Below are positions 33,884 through 43,850 of a DNA stretch of 64,000 nucleotides, piece by piece. Numbering within the stretch: position 1 is the first letter of the stretch; every line of letters begins with the position of its first letter. This DNA is from Lysinibacillus mangiferihumi (GTDB lineage Bacteria; Bacillota; Bacilli; Bacillales_A; Planococcaceae), in assembly GCF_003049665.1 (NCBI RefSeq), contig NZ_PYWM01000016.1, forward strand, positions 49,104-113,103, read 5' to 3'. The notes beneath the pieces were generated by a model that worked only from the letters and a program-made list of their open reading frames with translations, had not been told where the DNA came from and searched no databases. The translations under genes were made by a program, and so were the position numbers.

Positions 33884-35716
33884 TTACTCTTCTAAATGAT
33901 ATGTGGAGGCGCTTAGCATCTGGGCGTAAATGCCCCCTGATTCGATTAATTCTTGCTGTAAACCTGCTTCTACTAGCTCACCCTTCTGCATAACAAGTAT
34001 GACATCTGCATTGTGCACAGTATTTAATCGATGTGCAATGACAAAGCTTGTGCGTCCTTGCATCAGTCGGTCGAGTGCCTCTTGGATTGCTAATTCTGTT
34101 ACGGTGTCAATGCTGCTCGTTGCCTCATCAAGCAATAAAATTTTCGGATTAGCAATCAGTGCCCGTGCAATGGATAATAATTGCTTTTGCCCTTGGGAAA
34201 TTTCACGACCATCTGCTTTAAGAACAGTATCATAACCATCCTTTAGTTTCATAATAAATTCATGCGCATTAGCGAGCTGCGCCGCTTCTATAACTTCCTC
34301 ATCACTAGCATCTAAACGGCCATAACGTATATTTTCCCTTACTGTAGTTTCAAACAAAAAAGGGTCCTGTAATACAAAGGCCATTTGGCAACGGAGTGCT
34401 TGCCGTTCAATTTGCTGTACATTTATACCATCAAATAGCACTTCGCCCTTCGTCACCTCATAAAATCTAGCAATTAACTGTAAAATCGTTGTTTTCCCTG
34501 CACCAGTTGCCCCTACCAAAGCAACCGTCTGCCCTGGCTCAACCGTAAAATTAATATCTTTTAGTGTGTAAGATTCCTGTGCCACATCATATTTAAAAAA
34601 CACATGTTTGAATGTTACCTGTCCTACTAATGTATGATTCTTTGCAGTAGACATTTCCATTTCAGACTGTTCATCGAGTAATGAAAATACACGCTCAGCT
34701 CCTGCAATAGCTGACAGTACTGTATTAAACTGATTCGCCAAATCATTTAATGGTCGTGTAAATTGGCGAGCATATTCTGTAAAAATAACAATTACACCTA
34801 TTGATACATGACCGTAAAGTGCAAGCACCCCACCAATACCAGCAACAATAGTAAAGCTCATATTATTTAAAAAGTTCATGACTTTTGGTATATATCCAGA
34901 GTACGTCTGTGCCCAAAAGCCTGTTCTTTTCAAACGTAAACTTTTGTCGCGAAATTCTGCTTTTACACGCTCTTCCTGTGAAAAGGCCTTTACAATTCGC
35001 TGTCCAGAAATAGTTTCTTCAACCATGCCATTGAGCGCTCCCATTGCTGATTGTTGCTCTTTAAATAACGGAGCAGTTCGACGTGTAATCCAGCGCATTG
35101 CCCAAAACATAATTGGAATAATTGTCATTGTTAAGATCGTTAACAATGGGCTCAAGCTTAGCATGATAATAAGCGTGCCCCCAAGCGTTAAAACGCTGGA
35201 AAACACCTGTATAAAAGAACTATTCAAAGTAGAGCTAACCGCTTCAATATCATTTGTCATGCGACTCATTAACTCGCCATGTTGCCGTCTATCAAAAAAC
35301 GAAATAGGTAACTTTTGAAAATGAGTAAAGACACTTGTTCGCAGCCTATATATCGTCTGTTGGGCAATCCCAATCATCCAATAATTTTGTAAAAATAACG
35401 AGATAGCTAAAAGCACATAAATTCCGATTAACAGCGTAATTTTACTGCCTAATCCACTTAGCTCGCCATGCATCACATATAGATCTATTATCTTGCCGAT
35501 TACATACGGTCCTAATAGCGCCATAATTGAGCTGACCATGACGAGTAACAGTACGATGACTAATAACATCCGTTGTTCATCGACAATTTTCCATAGACGC
35601 CATAATGTACTTTTCCAATCTGCTGCTCGTGGCCCTTTCTTTTTCTTTACAACCTGTTTTACATCCTCTTTCGATAAAATCGGCTCATAGCCAAAAGGTT
35701 TTTGGAAAAATCCCAT
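33884..35716 (-). CDS. Heterodimeric ABC exporter subunit, ATPase-competent half (YfiC-like)
   Basis: 610 residues. Six-helix ABC transmembrane domain (about 50-340) with a basic N-terminal extension (VKQVVKKKKGPRAADWKS), then a nucleotide-binding domain: Walker A GATGAGKTT, Q-loop FVLQDPFLFETTVRENI, signature altered to ISQGQKQLLSIARAL, Walker B ILLLDEATSSID with the catalytic Glu, and H-loop FVIAHRLNTV. The start codon overlaps the stop codon of the upstream half (TAATG), with GGAGGTGA before it, so the two are co-translated and form a heterodimer. Probable multidrug or lipid exporter in the inner membrane; substrate unknown. Confidence 0.93.
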   Translation of the reverse strand: MGFFQKPFGYEPILSKEDVKQVVKKKKGPRAADWKSTLWRLWKIVDEQRMLLVIVLLLVMVSSIMALLGPYVIGKIIDLYVMHGELSGLGSKITLLIGIYVLLAISLFLQNYWMIGIAQQTIYRLRTSVFTHFQKLPISFFDRRQHGELMSRMTNDIEAVSSTLNSSFIQVFSSVLTLGGTLIIMLSLSPLLTILTMTIIPIMFWAMRWITRRTAPLFKEQQSAMGALNGMVEETISGQRIVKAFSQEERVKAEFRDKSLRLKRTGFWAQTYSGYIPKVMNFLNNMSFTIVAGIGGVLALYGHVSIGVIVIFTEYARQFTRPLNDLANQFNTVLSAIAGAERVFSLLDEQSEMEMSTAKNHTLVGQVTFKHVFFKYDVAQESYTLKDINFTVEPGQTVALVGATGAGKTTILQLIARFYEVTKGEVLFDGINVQQIERQALRCQMAFVLQDPFLFETTVRENIRYGRLDASDEEVIEAAQLANAHEFIMKLKDGYDTVLKADGREISQGQKQLLSIARALIANPKILLLDEATSSIDTVTELAIQEALDRLMQGRTSFVIAHRLNTVHNADVILVMQKGELVEAGLQQELIESGGIYAQMLSASTYHLEE

Positions 35717-37437
35717 TATTTCACCTCCTGCTGGGAGATAGCGATTTTTTGATAGAGCTCAGAAGTTTGCACAAGGTCTTCGTGTGAACCATAGGCGACC
35801 ACTTTACCCTCGTCTATTAACAAAATATGATCTGCACCTTTAGCCGTACGAATTTTTTGTGTGACAACGAGCATCGTTGCACTTTCTTCACTAAGCGCAT
35901 CCCATAGTGCCTGCTCTGTTTTCACATCAAGTGCACTTGTACTATCATCAAGCATTAATATATGTCCTTTTCTTAATAGTGCCCTCGCAATCGATAATCT
36001 TTGTTTTTGACCACCTGATAAATTAACTCCCTTTTGCCCAACTCGCGTATCATAACCACTCGGGAAGTCTTCCACAGATGCATGGATTTGTGCCTGCATC
36101 GTTGCATTTAACACTTCGTCCATTTCCGCTTTCGTATCCCCCCAACGTACATTATCAGCAATACTACCTGTAAATAATAAAGATTGCTGCGGAACATAGC
36201 CTATGATGTCGCGTAGTTCTTGCAAGTCCCATTGTTGAACATCTTTTCCTTCGACATATATCTGTCCTTCTGTCACATCATAAAAACGAGGAATAAGCTG
36301 TAGTAAAGTCGATTTACCAGCACCAGTAGCCCCCATAATGGCTAATTTTTCACCTGACTTCACTTGAAAACTTACGTTGGACAAGACGGTAGCATCTGTA
36401 CCTGGGTATTGAAAGCTGACATTATGAAATACCAGCTCCCCTAATTTCATGTCACTAGATGCCCCCACTATCGATGACGAAGCACTTTCTACTTCATTGT
36501 CAACAGCCAACACCTCTGTCATGCGTTCTGCTGAAGCTTTCGCACGGGCATAAAAAATAATAATAAAAGCAAACATTGAAAACGAACCTGTAATACGCAT
36601 TGCATAGTTGACAATCGCTACAATATCTCCAAGTGGTGCTGTCCCTGTAGCAACTTGCTTTGTACCGAACCAAAGAACTGCCAATAAACTCATGTTCATT
36701 ACGAACAATAAGACCGGCATAATATATTCCATCGTGCGCAGTGCTTTAACAGTATCCACCTTCAAATGTGATGCCACTTGCTCAAAACGTGAAGCCTCAT
36801 ATTTCCCACGTAAATAAGCTTTCACGAGGCGCATTGCTTGTAAATTTTCTTGAAGCACTCGATTTAATCGGTCTACACGCTTTTGCACTTTCCCAAAATA
36901 AGACACACCTTTTGCAACCATAAAAATTAGGAAAACAAAAATGATTGGTGCCCCAATAACTAAAAACAATGCTAGTTTTGCATTGACAACAAATGCCATA
37001 ACAACGCTCCCCACAACAGCAAGTGGTGCTCGGAGCATAATACGAAGGCTCATAAACAACACTGTTTGAACTTGTGTGACATCATTTGTTAGCCGAGTAA
37101 TGAGCGAAGCTGTAGAAAATTTTTGATAATTAGCCAATGTAAAAGATTGTATTTTTTCAAACAAAGCATTACGCAAATCAAAAGCAAAGCTTTGCGCAGT
37201 ATGTGATGAAAAATATGAATTAATGACACCGGCTAAAAAGGCGATAAAAGATAAAATAAGTAATACGGCTCCCCATTGTATAATCATCTGTTGATTTTGA
37301 GCACGTACACCATCATCAATAATTTTGGCCATAATAAGCGGTTGAATCAGCTCTACGAATAATTCCATAAGCATCAAACATAATGCAATAACGGCTGTCC
37401 ACTTATAAGGTTTTACATACGAAAAAATTACTTTCAC
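35716..37437 (-). CDS. Heterodimeric ABC exporter subunit, degenerate ATP site (YfiB-like)
   Basis: 573 residues, GTG start with AAGGGGGAGA. Six transmembrane helices (about 15-300), then Walker A GATGAGKST, Q-loop YVPQQSLLFTGSIADNVRWG, canonical signature NLSGGQKQRLS, and Walker B MLDDSTSALD, where the catalytic Glu is Asp. Its partner has the opposite pattern (good Walker B, altered signature). This is the asymmetry of TM287/288 and BmrCD type exporters, in which one of the two composite sites cannot hydrolyse ATP. Confidence 0.93.
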   Translation of the reverse strand: MKVIFSYVKPYKWTAVIALCLMLMELFVELIQPLIMAKIIDDGVRAQNQQMIIQWGAVLLILSFIAFLAGVINSYFSSHTAQSFAFDLRNALFEKIQSFTLANYQKFSTASLITRLTNDVTQVQTVLFMSLRIMLRAPLAVVGSVVMAFVVNAKLALFLVIGAPIIFVFLIFMVAKGVSYFGKVQKRVDRLNRVLQENLQAMRLVKAYLRGKYEASRFEQVASHLKVDTVKALRTMEYIMPVLLFVMNMSLLAVLWFGTKQVATGTAPLGDIVAIVNYAMRITGSFSMFAFIIIFYARAKASAERMTEVLAVDNEVESASSSIVGASSDMKLGELVFHNVSFQYPGTDATVLSNVSFQVKSGEKLAIMGATGAGKSTLLQLIPRFYDVTEGQIYVEGKDVQQWDLQELRDIIGYVPQQSLLFTGSIADNVRWGDTKAEMDEVLNATMQAQIHASVEDFPSGYDTRVGQKGVNLSGGQKQRLSIARALLRKGHILMLDDSTSALDVKTEQALWDALSEESATMLVVTQKIRTAKGADHILLIDEGKVVAYGSHEDLVQTSELYQKIAISQQEVK

Positions 37438-37510
37438 ATTCTCTCCCCCTTGTTTGAGAAGAACTAGTATTCTATAAACCTAGTCAAAAACACCTATACA
37501 AATAATATTT

Positions 37511-38404
37511 TTATGCCTTTTCTCCTGCGATTGATAGCCATGTTACACAAACAAGCATAACGAAAACTCCCACTAATTGCCACAATCCAAGTGATGTACC
37601 AAATACAATAACTGAGATCACCATCGCCGTTAACGGTTCGATACTTGATAAGATACTTGTCTCTACAGCAGTAATATACTTCATGCTACTTAAAAATAGA
37701 ATGAAGGCAACAGTGCCCGTTACGATTAGCGCCAGCATTAAACCTGTAATTTTGAAATCTGTAAAGACCGTCCACTGATTGGATTGCCATACACGACTTA
37801 CTATACCTAACGTCACACCACCGATTAGCATCCCCCAGCCTACGACAAGGAGCACATTCCATTCTTTCATCAGACGTGCTGGATACAATGTGTAAAAGGC
37901 AAACGTTAATCCAACTGCTACTCCCCATAATAAGGCTTTATTACTAACTAATAAAGATTCAAAAGAAGCGTTCGTTAGTAGTAGAAATAAACCTACTAAT
38001 GTGCCTATAATACCTAATACTTGATATTTAGGTGGCCATTTCTTTAAACTAAGAGATACATAAGCAACAACAAATATTGGCGCTAAAAATTGTAGTAACG
38101 TAGCTAATACAGCATTACTTTCATTTATCGCTCCAACGAAAGCATATTGCACACCGAGCATTCCTACAATACCAAAGGTTAATAGCTGTCTACTCCAAAA
38201 TTTTTGTTGCCATATGCTAAAAATATCTTTACCTGTTAACAATAAGTATGTAAGTAGAAAAATACCTGCAACCGATAGACGAATTGTCAACATAAAAGAA
38301 ACTGTCAATGCTGTATGATTGAGTAACCATTCCATTAAAGGTCCTGTTGCTCCCCACAACATCGCTCCAGTAATAATAAAAAGTATACCTTTTAATCGTT
38401 CCAT
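37511..38404 (-). CDS. EamA/DMT family permease
   Basis: 297 residues with ten hydrophobic helices in two five-helix EamA repeats; LFIITGAMLWGATGPLMEWL at the start and LSSIEPLTAMVISVIVFG in the second repeat are typical. Inner-membrane metabolite or amino-acid exporter of unknown substrate. It lies 73 bp upstream of the ABC exporter pair on the same strand, perhaps read through into it. Confidence 0.9.
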   Translation of the reverse strand: MERLKGILFIITGAMLWGATGPLMEWLLNHTALTVSFMLTIRLSVAGIFLLTYLLLTGKDIFSIWQQKFWSRQLLTFGIVGMLGVQYAFVGAINESNAVLATLLQFLAPIFVVAYVSLSLKKWPPKYQVLGIIGTLVGLFLLLTNASFESLLVSNKALLWGVAVGLTFAFYTLYPARLMKEWNVLLVVGWGMLIGGVTLGIVSRVWQSNQWTVFTDFKITGLMLALIVTGTVAFILFLSSMKYITAVETSILSSIEPLTAMVISVIVFGTSLGLWQLVGVFVMLVCVTWLSIAGEKA

Positions 38405-38590
38405 TCAATTCCCGCTTCCTATATACGTACTAAAAATTGTTATTTTTCTTCAAAACTTTTCTTTAATTTCGTTAGAAAAGTCCTATTTTTTCTCATTATC
38501 AAATATTTACAATTATATTCATAATGACTAATTCCCGATAATTATCTATAATATTAGTATATATTGATTACCCAAGGAGATCGAATACTC

Positions 38591-40612
38591 ATGAGTCTTA
38601 TGCATAAATCATTTACGATAGATGAACATTATATAAATTCACTTCCTTTTCCTGCAATTGTCATAAAGCAAAATGGACAAGCAACAATTTCGGGAAAACA
38701 CGCTGAAGAACTATTTGGTTTCTCAGTTACTGACATTACAGGACATACTACTCCATCCATACATGAAAATCTACTAAGAAATCTTTCATCTGAGACGTTT
38801 CAAGCGATTTTACACAATACAGAAAGTACATATATAGATAAAGTTCAAGTGTACACACATTCTGAAGAAGAAATCTCTTCAGCATTACTGGCAAAACCAT
38901 TTATTGAACAAGGTGAACACCTTATTTTAATTATGTTTATGTTACCAGAGTTAATGATTAATTCTGTTTCAAACAGCAGTACATATGTAGACTTAAAGCA
39001 AGGTTTAGACTCTACATTTATGACAGTGACTTTGGATCGTGATGGCTTTATATTAGAGTGTAATGCAGAATTTTTAAAAATTAGTCAATGGACACCAAAG
39101 CGAGTAATCGGCAAAACTTTTTGGCAACTATTCCCTGAAAACGAAGCGAGTGAAAAAATTACAAATACGATATGGCGCAATTTAAATAATGGCCATACGT
39201 GGCAAGGGGAAATCGAGAAGGTTACGAAAACAGGGCAGTCCTATTGGGTACTTCTCACAGCTATCCCAACTTTTAATTTAGAGGCAAATGAACATCAGTT
39301 TATTTTAATTGAGAAGGATATTACAAAATCTAAGACAATTCAACACCAACTTGAAAAAATTGCTTATATCGATACAGAAACAGGCTTGATGAATGCCCAC
39401 CGTTTAGAAAAAGTGATTACAAAAATGATTGAGGAAGAAAAACACTTCTCCTTCGTCTATTTAAGTATAGATAAATTTTATACATTAAAGGAATTACACG
39501 ATCAACAAATCAATCAAAGCCTAATTATCGAATTTACAAACCGCATCAAAATGTACTTCCAAGACAGTACGATGGCTCGTATTAACGAAAATGATTTTGT
39601 TGTCATTACGCCATTAAGTGAATGGTTTATACAAGGCTTCTTGTCCTATTTACAACAGCATCCAATCTATAGCAGCAATATCGCAGTACCTATTTCAATT
39701 AGTGGTGGTATTACACGCTACCCTGAGGATCAAACAACCTTCTCTCAACTAATGAAGGCCTCAATCGCAACGATTACGAATGTGCGTGAAGCCGGTGGTG
39801 ACAAAATTGTCTCCCTTTCAAAAGCAACACATAAAGCATTAAATCGAAAAGCTTTAATTGAAAAACGTCTGCTACAAGCACTAGACCAGAAAAACCTAAA
39901 AGTACTTTATCAACCACAAGTTGACATCTATTCAGGTAAAATAACAGCGGTGGAAGCGCTAGTTCGTTGGGAAGATGAAGTGATTGGTGTCGTTTCACCA
40001 GATGAACTAATTCCAATCGCTGAGGAAACGGGTCTTATTAACAATATTGGATCGTTTATGATAGAAAAAGCCTGCGAGCAAGCACTTATTTGGAAGAAGG
40101 CTGGTCATAATTTAAAAGTGGCTATTAACTCATCTGTGCGTGAATTCCGCGATAAAAACATGGCCAAATCCATTCTTGATATGTTAGCAAAAACAAATTG
40201 CCCTGCCAATCTCATTCAAATTGAAATTACTGAAAAATTCGCATTAGAAGCAGAAGCTGCTACCTCTATTACACAGCAAATGCGAAAACTTGAAAACGAA
40301 GGGATTGCTTTTGTTTTAGATGATTTCGGTACTGGTTATGGTTCATTCCGATACATGCAAATTTTACCAATCGAAACATTAAAGATTGATAAAACATTTA
40401 CTAGTTCGTTATTAAAGTCCGAAAAAACACAAAAGCTTATGCATGGCATGGTACAGTTAGGCAAATCTATGGAGTTAAAAGTGGTAGCTGAAGGCGTTGA
40501 AACAGCCGAGCAAGCTGATCTATTAATCACTTACGGCTGCGATGCTATTCAAGGTTTTTATATTAGCAAACCTGTTACACCAGACGAAATCGAATCATTA
40601 CTTATAAAATAA
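38591..40612 (+). CDS. PAS-PAS-GGDEF-EAL cyclic-di-GMP phosphodiesterase
   Basis: 673 residues from the ATG at 38591 (AAGGAGAT 9 nt upstream). Two PAS domains (about 10-100 and 130-255; the second with FILECNAEFLKISQWTPKRV and a PAC-like GQSYWVLLTAIPTFN), a GGDEF domain (about 265-410) whose active loop is INENDF instead of GGDEF, and an EAL domain (about 420-673) retaining VEALVRW, the Asn of AINSS, EITE, VLDDFGTGYGS, KIDKTF, AEGVET and QGF. So it should degrade rather than make c-di-GMP, with the GGDEF part perhaps sensing GTP. No transmembrane helix, so cytosolic. Own terminator. Confidence 0.92.
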   Translation: MSLMHKSFTIDEHYINSLPFPAIVIKQNGQATISGKHAEELFGFSVTDITGHTTPSIHENLLRNLSSETFQAILHNTESTYIDKVQVYTHSEEEISSALLAKPFIEQGEHLILIMFMLPELMINSVSNSSTYVDLKQGLDSTFMTVTLDRDGFILECNAEFLKISQWTPKRVIGKTFWQLFPENEASEKITNTIWRNLNNGHTWQGEIEKVTKTGQSYWVLLTAIPTFNLEANEHQFILIEKDITKSKTIQHQLEKIAYIDTETGLMNAHRLEKVITKMIEEEKHFSFVYLSIDKFYTLKELHDQQINQSLIIEFTNRIKMYFQDSTMARINENDFVVITPLSEWFIQGFLSYLQQHPIYSSNIAVPISISGGITRYPEDQTTFSQLMKASIATITNVREAGGDKIVSLSKATHKALNRKALIEKRLLQALDQKNLKVLYQPQVDIYSGKITAVEALVRWEDEVIGVVSPDELIPIAEETGLINNIGSFMIEKACEQALIWKKAGHNLKVAINSSVREFRDKNMAKSILDMLAKTNCPANLIQIEITEKFALEAEAATSITQQMRKLENEGIAFVLDDFGTGYGSFRYMQILPIETLKIDKTFTSSLLKSEKTQKLMHGMVQLGKSMELKVVAEGVETAEQADLLITYGCDAIQGFYISKPVTPDEIESLLIK

Positions 40613-40622
40613 AAAATGTGAT

Positions 40623-40669
40623 AAAAAGCTGTTCCGATGTATCCACCACTTTCGGAGCAGCTCTTTTTA
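40623..40669. terminator. Bidirectional terminator after the EAL gene
   Basis: AAAAAGCTGTTCCGA pairs with TCGGAGCAGCTCTTTTT (two mismatches). Separates converging genes. Confidence 0.85.
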
Positions 40670-40702
40670 TTCACCATATTTTGTATAATGTAAAGTGATA
40701 CT

Positions 40703-41170
40703 TTATTTTCGATAAGTTCTTTGCAACTTCGACTTGCTTGAGCGGATAGCACGAAATACAAATTGCATTAAGACCTCTGCAAACACTAAGCCCATCACGA
40801 TTGCACCTGTAATTAAAAACGCCTTCAGCCCATATTGTAAGCCCTGTAAATAATCATCTTCGACAACATTACGCATTGCATTGTAGGCCATCCCCCCTGG
40901 CACAAGCGGAATGATTCCCGCCACAATAAAGATAATCATCGGCATTTTAAAGCGGCGCGCATATAAATGTGCAACAATTGCAATGATAAATGAGCTGAAA
41001 AACGAAGCGTCTACAACATCCAATCCCTGCTCAGTCAAAAGATAATAAATCATCCAGCCAATCACACCAACAAAACCGCAATGAAATAAGGTTTTTCTTG
41101 GTACATTAAAAATAATCGCAATACCTGCTGTTGAAAAAAAGCTCACAATTAATTGTATAATTATATCCAT
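40703..41170 (-). CDS. ThrE-type exporter small subunit (DUF3815/YjjB-like)
   Basis: 155 residues, four to five hydrophobic helices, with IVAGIIPLVPGGMAYNAMRN and AEVLMQFVFRAIRS as in the C-terminal half of ThrE threonine/serine exporters. AGGAGGCGG before the ATG. Begins 12 bp after the larger subunit, so one operon. Together they would be a split ThrE; substrate threonine/serine by family, not shown here. Confidence 0.87.
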   Translation of the reverse strand: MDIIIQLIVSFFSTAGIAIIFNVPRKTLFHCGFVGVIGWMIYYLLTEQGLDVVDASFFSSFIIAIVAHLYARRFKMPMIIFIVAGIIPLVPGGMAYNAMRNVVEDDYLQGLQYGLKAFLITGAIVMGLVFAEVLMQFVFRAIRSSKSKLQRTYRK

Positions 41171-41182
41171 CTCTTCCGCCTC

Positions 41183-41935
41183 CTAAAACGATAGGATGAC
41201 GGCAATCGCTGAACCAATCGCAAAGGCTGTTAAAAAAGCCTCTGCTCCCTTTGCCATCCCTGACATAAAATGACCTGCCATTAAATCCCTTACCGCATTA
41301 GTGATTAAAATACCTGGCACTAGTGGCATAACAGAGCTAATAATAATTTTATCGATTTCTGTACCATAGTGAAACTTCACTGCTAAAAAAGCAATAACGC
41401 CAATAATTAACGAAGCCGTAAACTCCGAGAAAAATTTCACTTTTGTTAAATGATTCATTAGAATAAGAGTAAGAAATCCTAGACCACCTGCAATAAATGC
41501 TGTAGGGAAATCAGACCATCCACCCTTAAACATAATCAGAAAACAGCCACTGGCAAGTGCTGCTGCAAATGTTTGTATATAAATTGGTAAAAAATAATTT
41601 GTTTTTTGTATCGACTTTAGCTCGTCATAAGCGTCTTCTAATGATATTATGTGAGATGTGAGTCTACGAGATACTGAATTTACCAAGGATATTTTTTGCA
41701 AATCTGTAACCCTACTGGAAATAGAAGTGATTCTCGTCGGCTGTGTCTTGCCTAACGAAAAAATAATACCTGTAGGTGTAGCATAACATTGCGCATCTAG
41801 CATATTTTGAGATTGTGCCATACGCAGCATCGTATCTTCAACACGATATGTTTCTGCACCACTTTCAATCATAATTCGCCCTGCAAGAAGCAAGCAGTCA
41901 ATAGTAAGTTCATTATCCACTTCACGTGATAGCAT
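41183..41935 (-). CDS. ThrE-type exporter large subunit (DUF1212/YjjP-like)
   Basis: 250 residues. Cytosolic N-terminal part with the DUF1212 pattern LLLAGRIMIESGAETYRVED and YATPTGIIFSLG, then five hydrophobic helices including SSVMPLVPGILITNAVRDLM and AFAIGSAIAVILSF. GGAGGT 11 nt before the ATG. First gene of the two-gene exporter operon. Confidence 0.88.
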   Translation of the reverse strand: MLSREVDNELTIDCLLLAGRIMIESGAETYRVEDTMLRMAQSQNMLDAQCYATPTGIIFSLGKTQPTRITSISSRVTDLQKISLVNSVSRRLTSHIISLEDAYDELKSIQKTNYFLPIYIQTFAAALASGCFLIMFKGGWSDFPTAFIAGGLGFLTLILMNHLTKVKFFSEFTASLIIGVIAFLAVKFHYGTEIDKIIISSVMPLVPGILITNAVRDLMAGHFMSGMAKGAEAFLTAFAIGSAIAVILSF

Positions 41936-42306
41936 TCCAGTTATCTACCTCCTTCAAAAGGTTCCTTGCATATAGTAACGAACTGTAAATAAAAACTCAA
42001 CAAAAAATCTTCGATATTATCAATATATTTTGGAATAATTGTATCTGTCGCTAAATGATACAATGCCTTCAGTACAAAATCCATTTATCCGTCGAATTTC
42101 ATTGAGCTAAAATGTGAAAAATACAGTTTGCTTTGAGCGAGTCTTTTATAAGTTCTTGTCGTGATAGTTTTTAAACACTGTTACATACTATTTTTTATTG
42201 TATTTCTATTAAATTCAACAAAAACTTTGTAGATTTCTACAACTTTTCCGTTGACTCGCACGTCTGATTTTATAGAAGAATAATTATAGAGAGGAGCGTA
42301 CCAACA
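41936..42306. other. Intergenic stretch between thrE-like operon and deacetylase
   Basis: About 370 bp, AT-rich, serving two divergent genes. A 14-bp palindrome TGTAGATTTCTACA at 42228-42241 lies 65 bp before the deacetylase start and could be an operator. No small gene seen. Confidence 0.5.
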
Positions 42307-43707
42307 TTGATTCAGGAACGCAGAAAAAAACGCGGCCCTATGATTGACTTTCTGTTAATTGGGCTTATTGTTACATTAATATCCATCATCTTTGTCATTG
42401 TATTGTCTAAGGACCCTTTTAAATTTCAAAAAATTAGTGCCTCAAAAGACACAAATAGTGAAGCTACGTCCACTGAAAACTCTGCGTTTCCAGGTATACG
42501 TATTACATCTGACGTTTCTAAAGATAAACGCACACCTTTTGCCGTTCACTATCCACAAACAGAAAGTGAAGTTTTTAACGATGTCGTACTGCAGTATATA
42601 ACAGAGGCAAAAGAAGACTATCTGTTATCTATGAAAAAAAATAAAAATAAAAAGGCAACAGGTGAGCTTACTATAAATTTAGAAACATTTCCATATCAGG
42701 ATCACTACTATTCTTTTGTCTTGACGAAAATGCTGTATTTAGGCGGAGCAAATCATGCAGTTTCCACTAAAACATTTTTCTTTAATAATGAAACAGGTGA
42801 GGAAATCAATATCCAAACATTATTACAGAACGACAACAATAACCTGACAACTTTAGCAGCCTATGTTCGTAAAGACTTACAGCAAAATCTTGAGCTAAAA
42901 GATCAGCTTAATAATGATGAGCTACTGAAAGTAACCGAGCCAAAGTGGGAAAACTTTAATCGATTTGCTATTATCGATGATTCGATCCATTTTTACTTTG
43001 ATGAGTACGAAATTGCCAGTGGCGCAGCAGGTGCACCTATAGTGAAGCTTGCTCTTTCACTTATTAATCCATTATTAGCATCCGATTTTCAAATTGCTAT
43101 GGAAACAATGGAACCTACAAAACCTGTTTCTCCAGGAGATCCAAACGCCAAACGTATTGCATTAACGTTTGACGACGGTCCACACCCGAAAGTAACCGAA
43201 CAAATTTTAAATACGCTCGATAAATACAATGCGAAAGCGACGTTCTTTATGCTCGGAAGCCGTGTGAAACACTATCCTAATATCGCGAGAGATGTTCTCG
43301 CACGTGGTCATGAAATCGGCAACCATTCTTGGAATCATCCAGTATTGACTAAAATGCCAATGGAGCAAGTTTTAAAAGAATATACGTCTACTGCAAATGA
43401 AATTGAATTAGCGATTAATCAAGGTGCAACTGTTTTTAGACCTCCATACGGCGCTACTAATGACGACATCAATGCGAAAATACCTGTTCCTGTAGTATTG
43501 TGGAGCATTGACACTTTGGACTGGAAACATCGTAATTCACAATTATTACTGACATATATTAAAAAAAATATGCACAACAATGCCATCGTTTTAATGCATG
43601 ATATTCACCAATCAACAGCAGATGGACTTGACGCTGTATTAGCCTACTTACAGAGTGAGGGCTATGAATTTGTGACTGTCTCTGAAATTCTCCCTTATCG
43701 TGAATAG
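42307..43707 (+). CDS. pdaC: PdaC-like polysaccharide deacetylase
   Basis: 466 residues, TTG start at 42307 with GAGGAGCG 8-10 nt upstream. One membrane helix at about 13-35 (DFLLIGLIVTLISIIFVIVL) anchors it facing out. A DUF4163/DUF3298-like pair follows (about 60-270; SGAAGAPIVKLALSLINPLL). The NodB domain (about 280-466) has LTFDDGPHPK (catalytic Asp and metal Asp), GNHSWNHP (metal histidines), RPPYGATN, and the final MHDIHQST. Length and order match B. subtilis PdaC, a peptidoglycan deacetylase giving lysozyme tolerance. Role in the cell wall is inferred by family. Confidence 0.9.
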   Translation: MIQERRKKRGPMIDFLLIGLIVTLISIIFVIVLSKDPFKFQKISASKDTNSEATSTENSAFPGIRITSDVSKDKRTPFAVHYPQTESEVFNDVVLQYITEAKEDYLLSMKKNKNKKATGELTINLETFPYQDHYYSFVLTKMLYLGGANHAVSTKTFFFNNETGEEINIQTLLQNDNNNLTTLAAYVRKDLQQNLELKDQLNNDELLKVTEPKWENFNRFAIIDDSIHFYFDEYEIASGAAGAPIVKLALSLINPLLASDFQIAMETMEPTKPVSPGDPNAKRIALTFDDGPHPKVTEQILNTLDKYNAKATFFMLGSRVKHYPNIARDVLARGHEIGNHSWNHPVLTKMPMEQVLKEYTSTANEIELAINQGATVFRPPYGATNDDINAKIPVPVVLWSIDTLDWKHRNSQLLLTYIKKNMHNNAIVLMHDIHQSTADGLDAVLAYLQSEGYEFVTVSEILPYRE

Positions 43708-43716
43708 CAAGAATAG

Positions 43717-43840
43717 AAAAAGTGTTAGATTGACCGCAATCAATCTAACACTTTTTTGCTATGTCGGTGTTATCCGCCTCACCACGCACACGCTAGTTGC
43801 CTCTTACGTTGTGTGCGTTCTAAGCAGAAGTCACCACTCC
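43717..43840. repeat. Interspersed terminator-linked repeat, copy B (short)
   Basis: Hairpin AAAAAGTGTTAGATTG / CAATCTAACACTTTTTT (43717-43756), then GCTATGTCGGTGTTATCCGC and a shortened remainder ending AGCAGAAGTCACCACTCC. It is an internally deleted relative of copies A and C, lying 9 bp after the deacetylase stop codon and serving as its terminator. Confidence 0.8.
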
Positions 43841-43850
43841 ATTTAATCTA

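Noticed and set aside
42228..42241. Palindrome TGTAGATTTCTACA as a regulator site for the deacetylase gene
   Set aside because: Only 12 paired bases in very AT-rich DNA, no neighbouring regulator, and no second copy at a related gene. Mentioned only in the intergenic entry.
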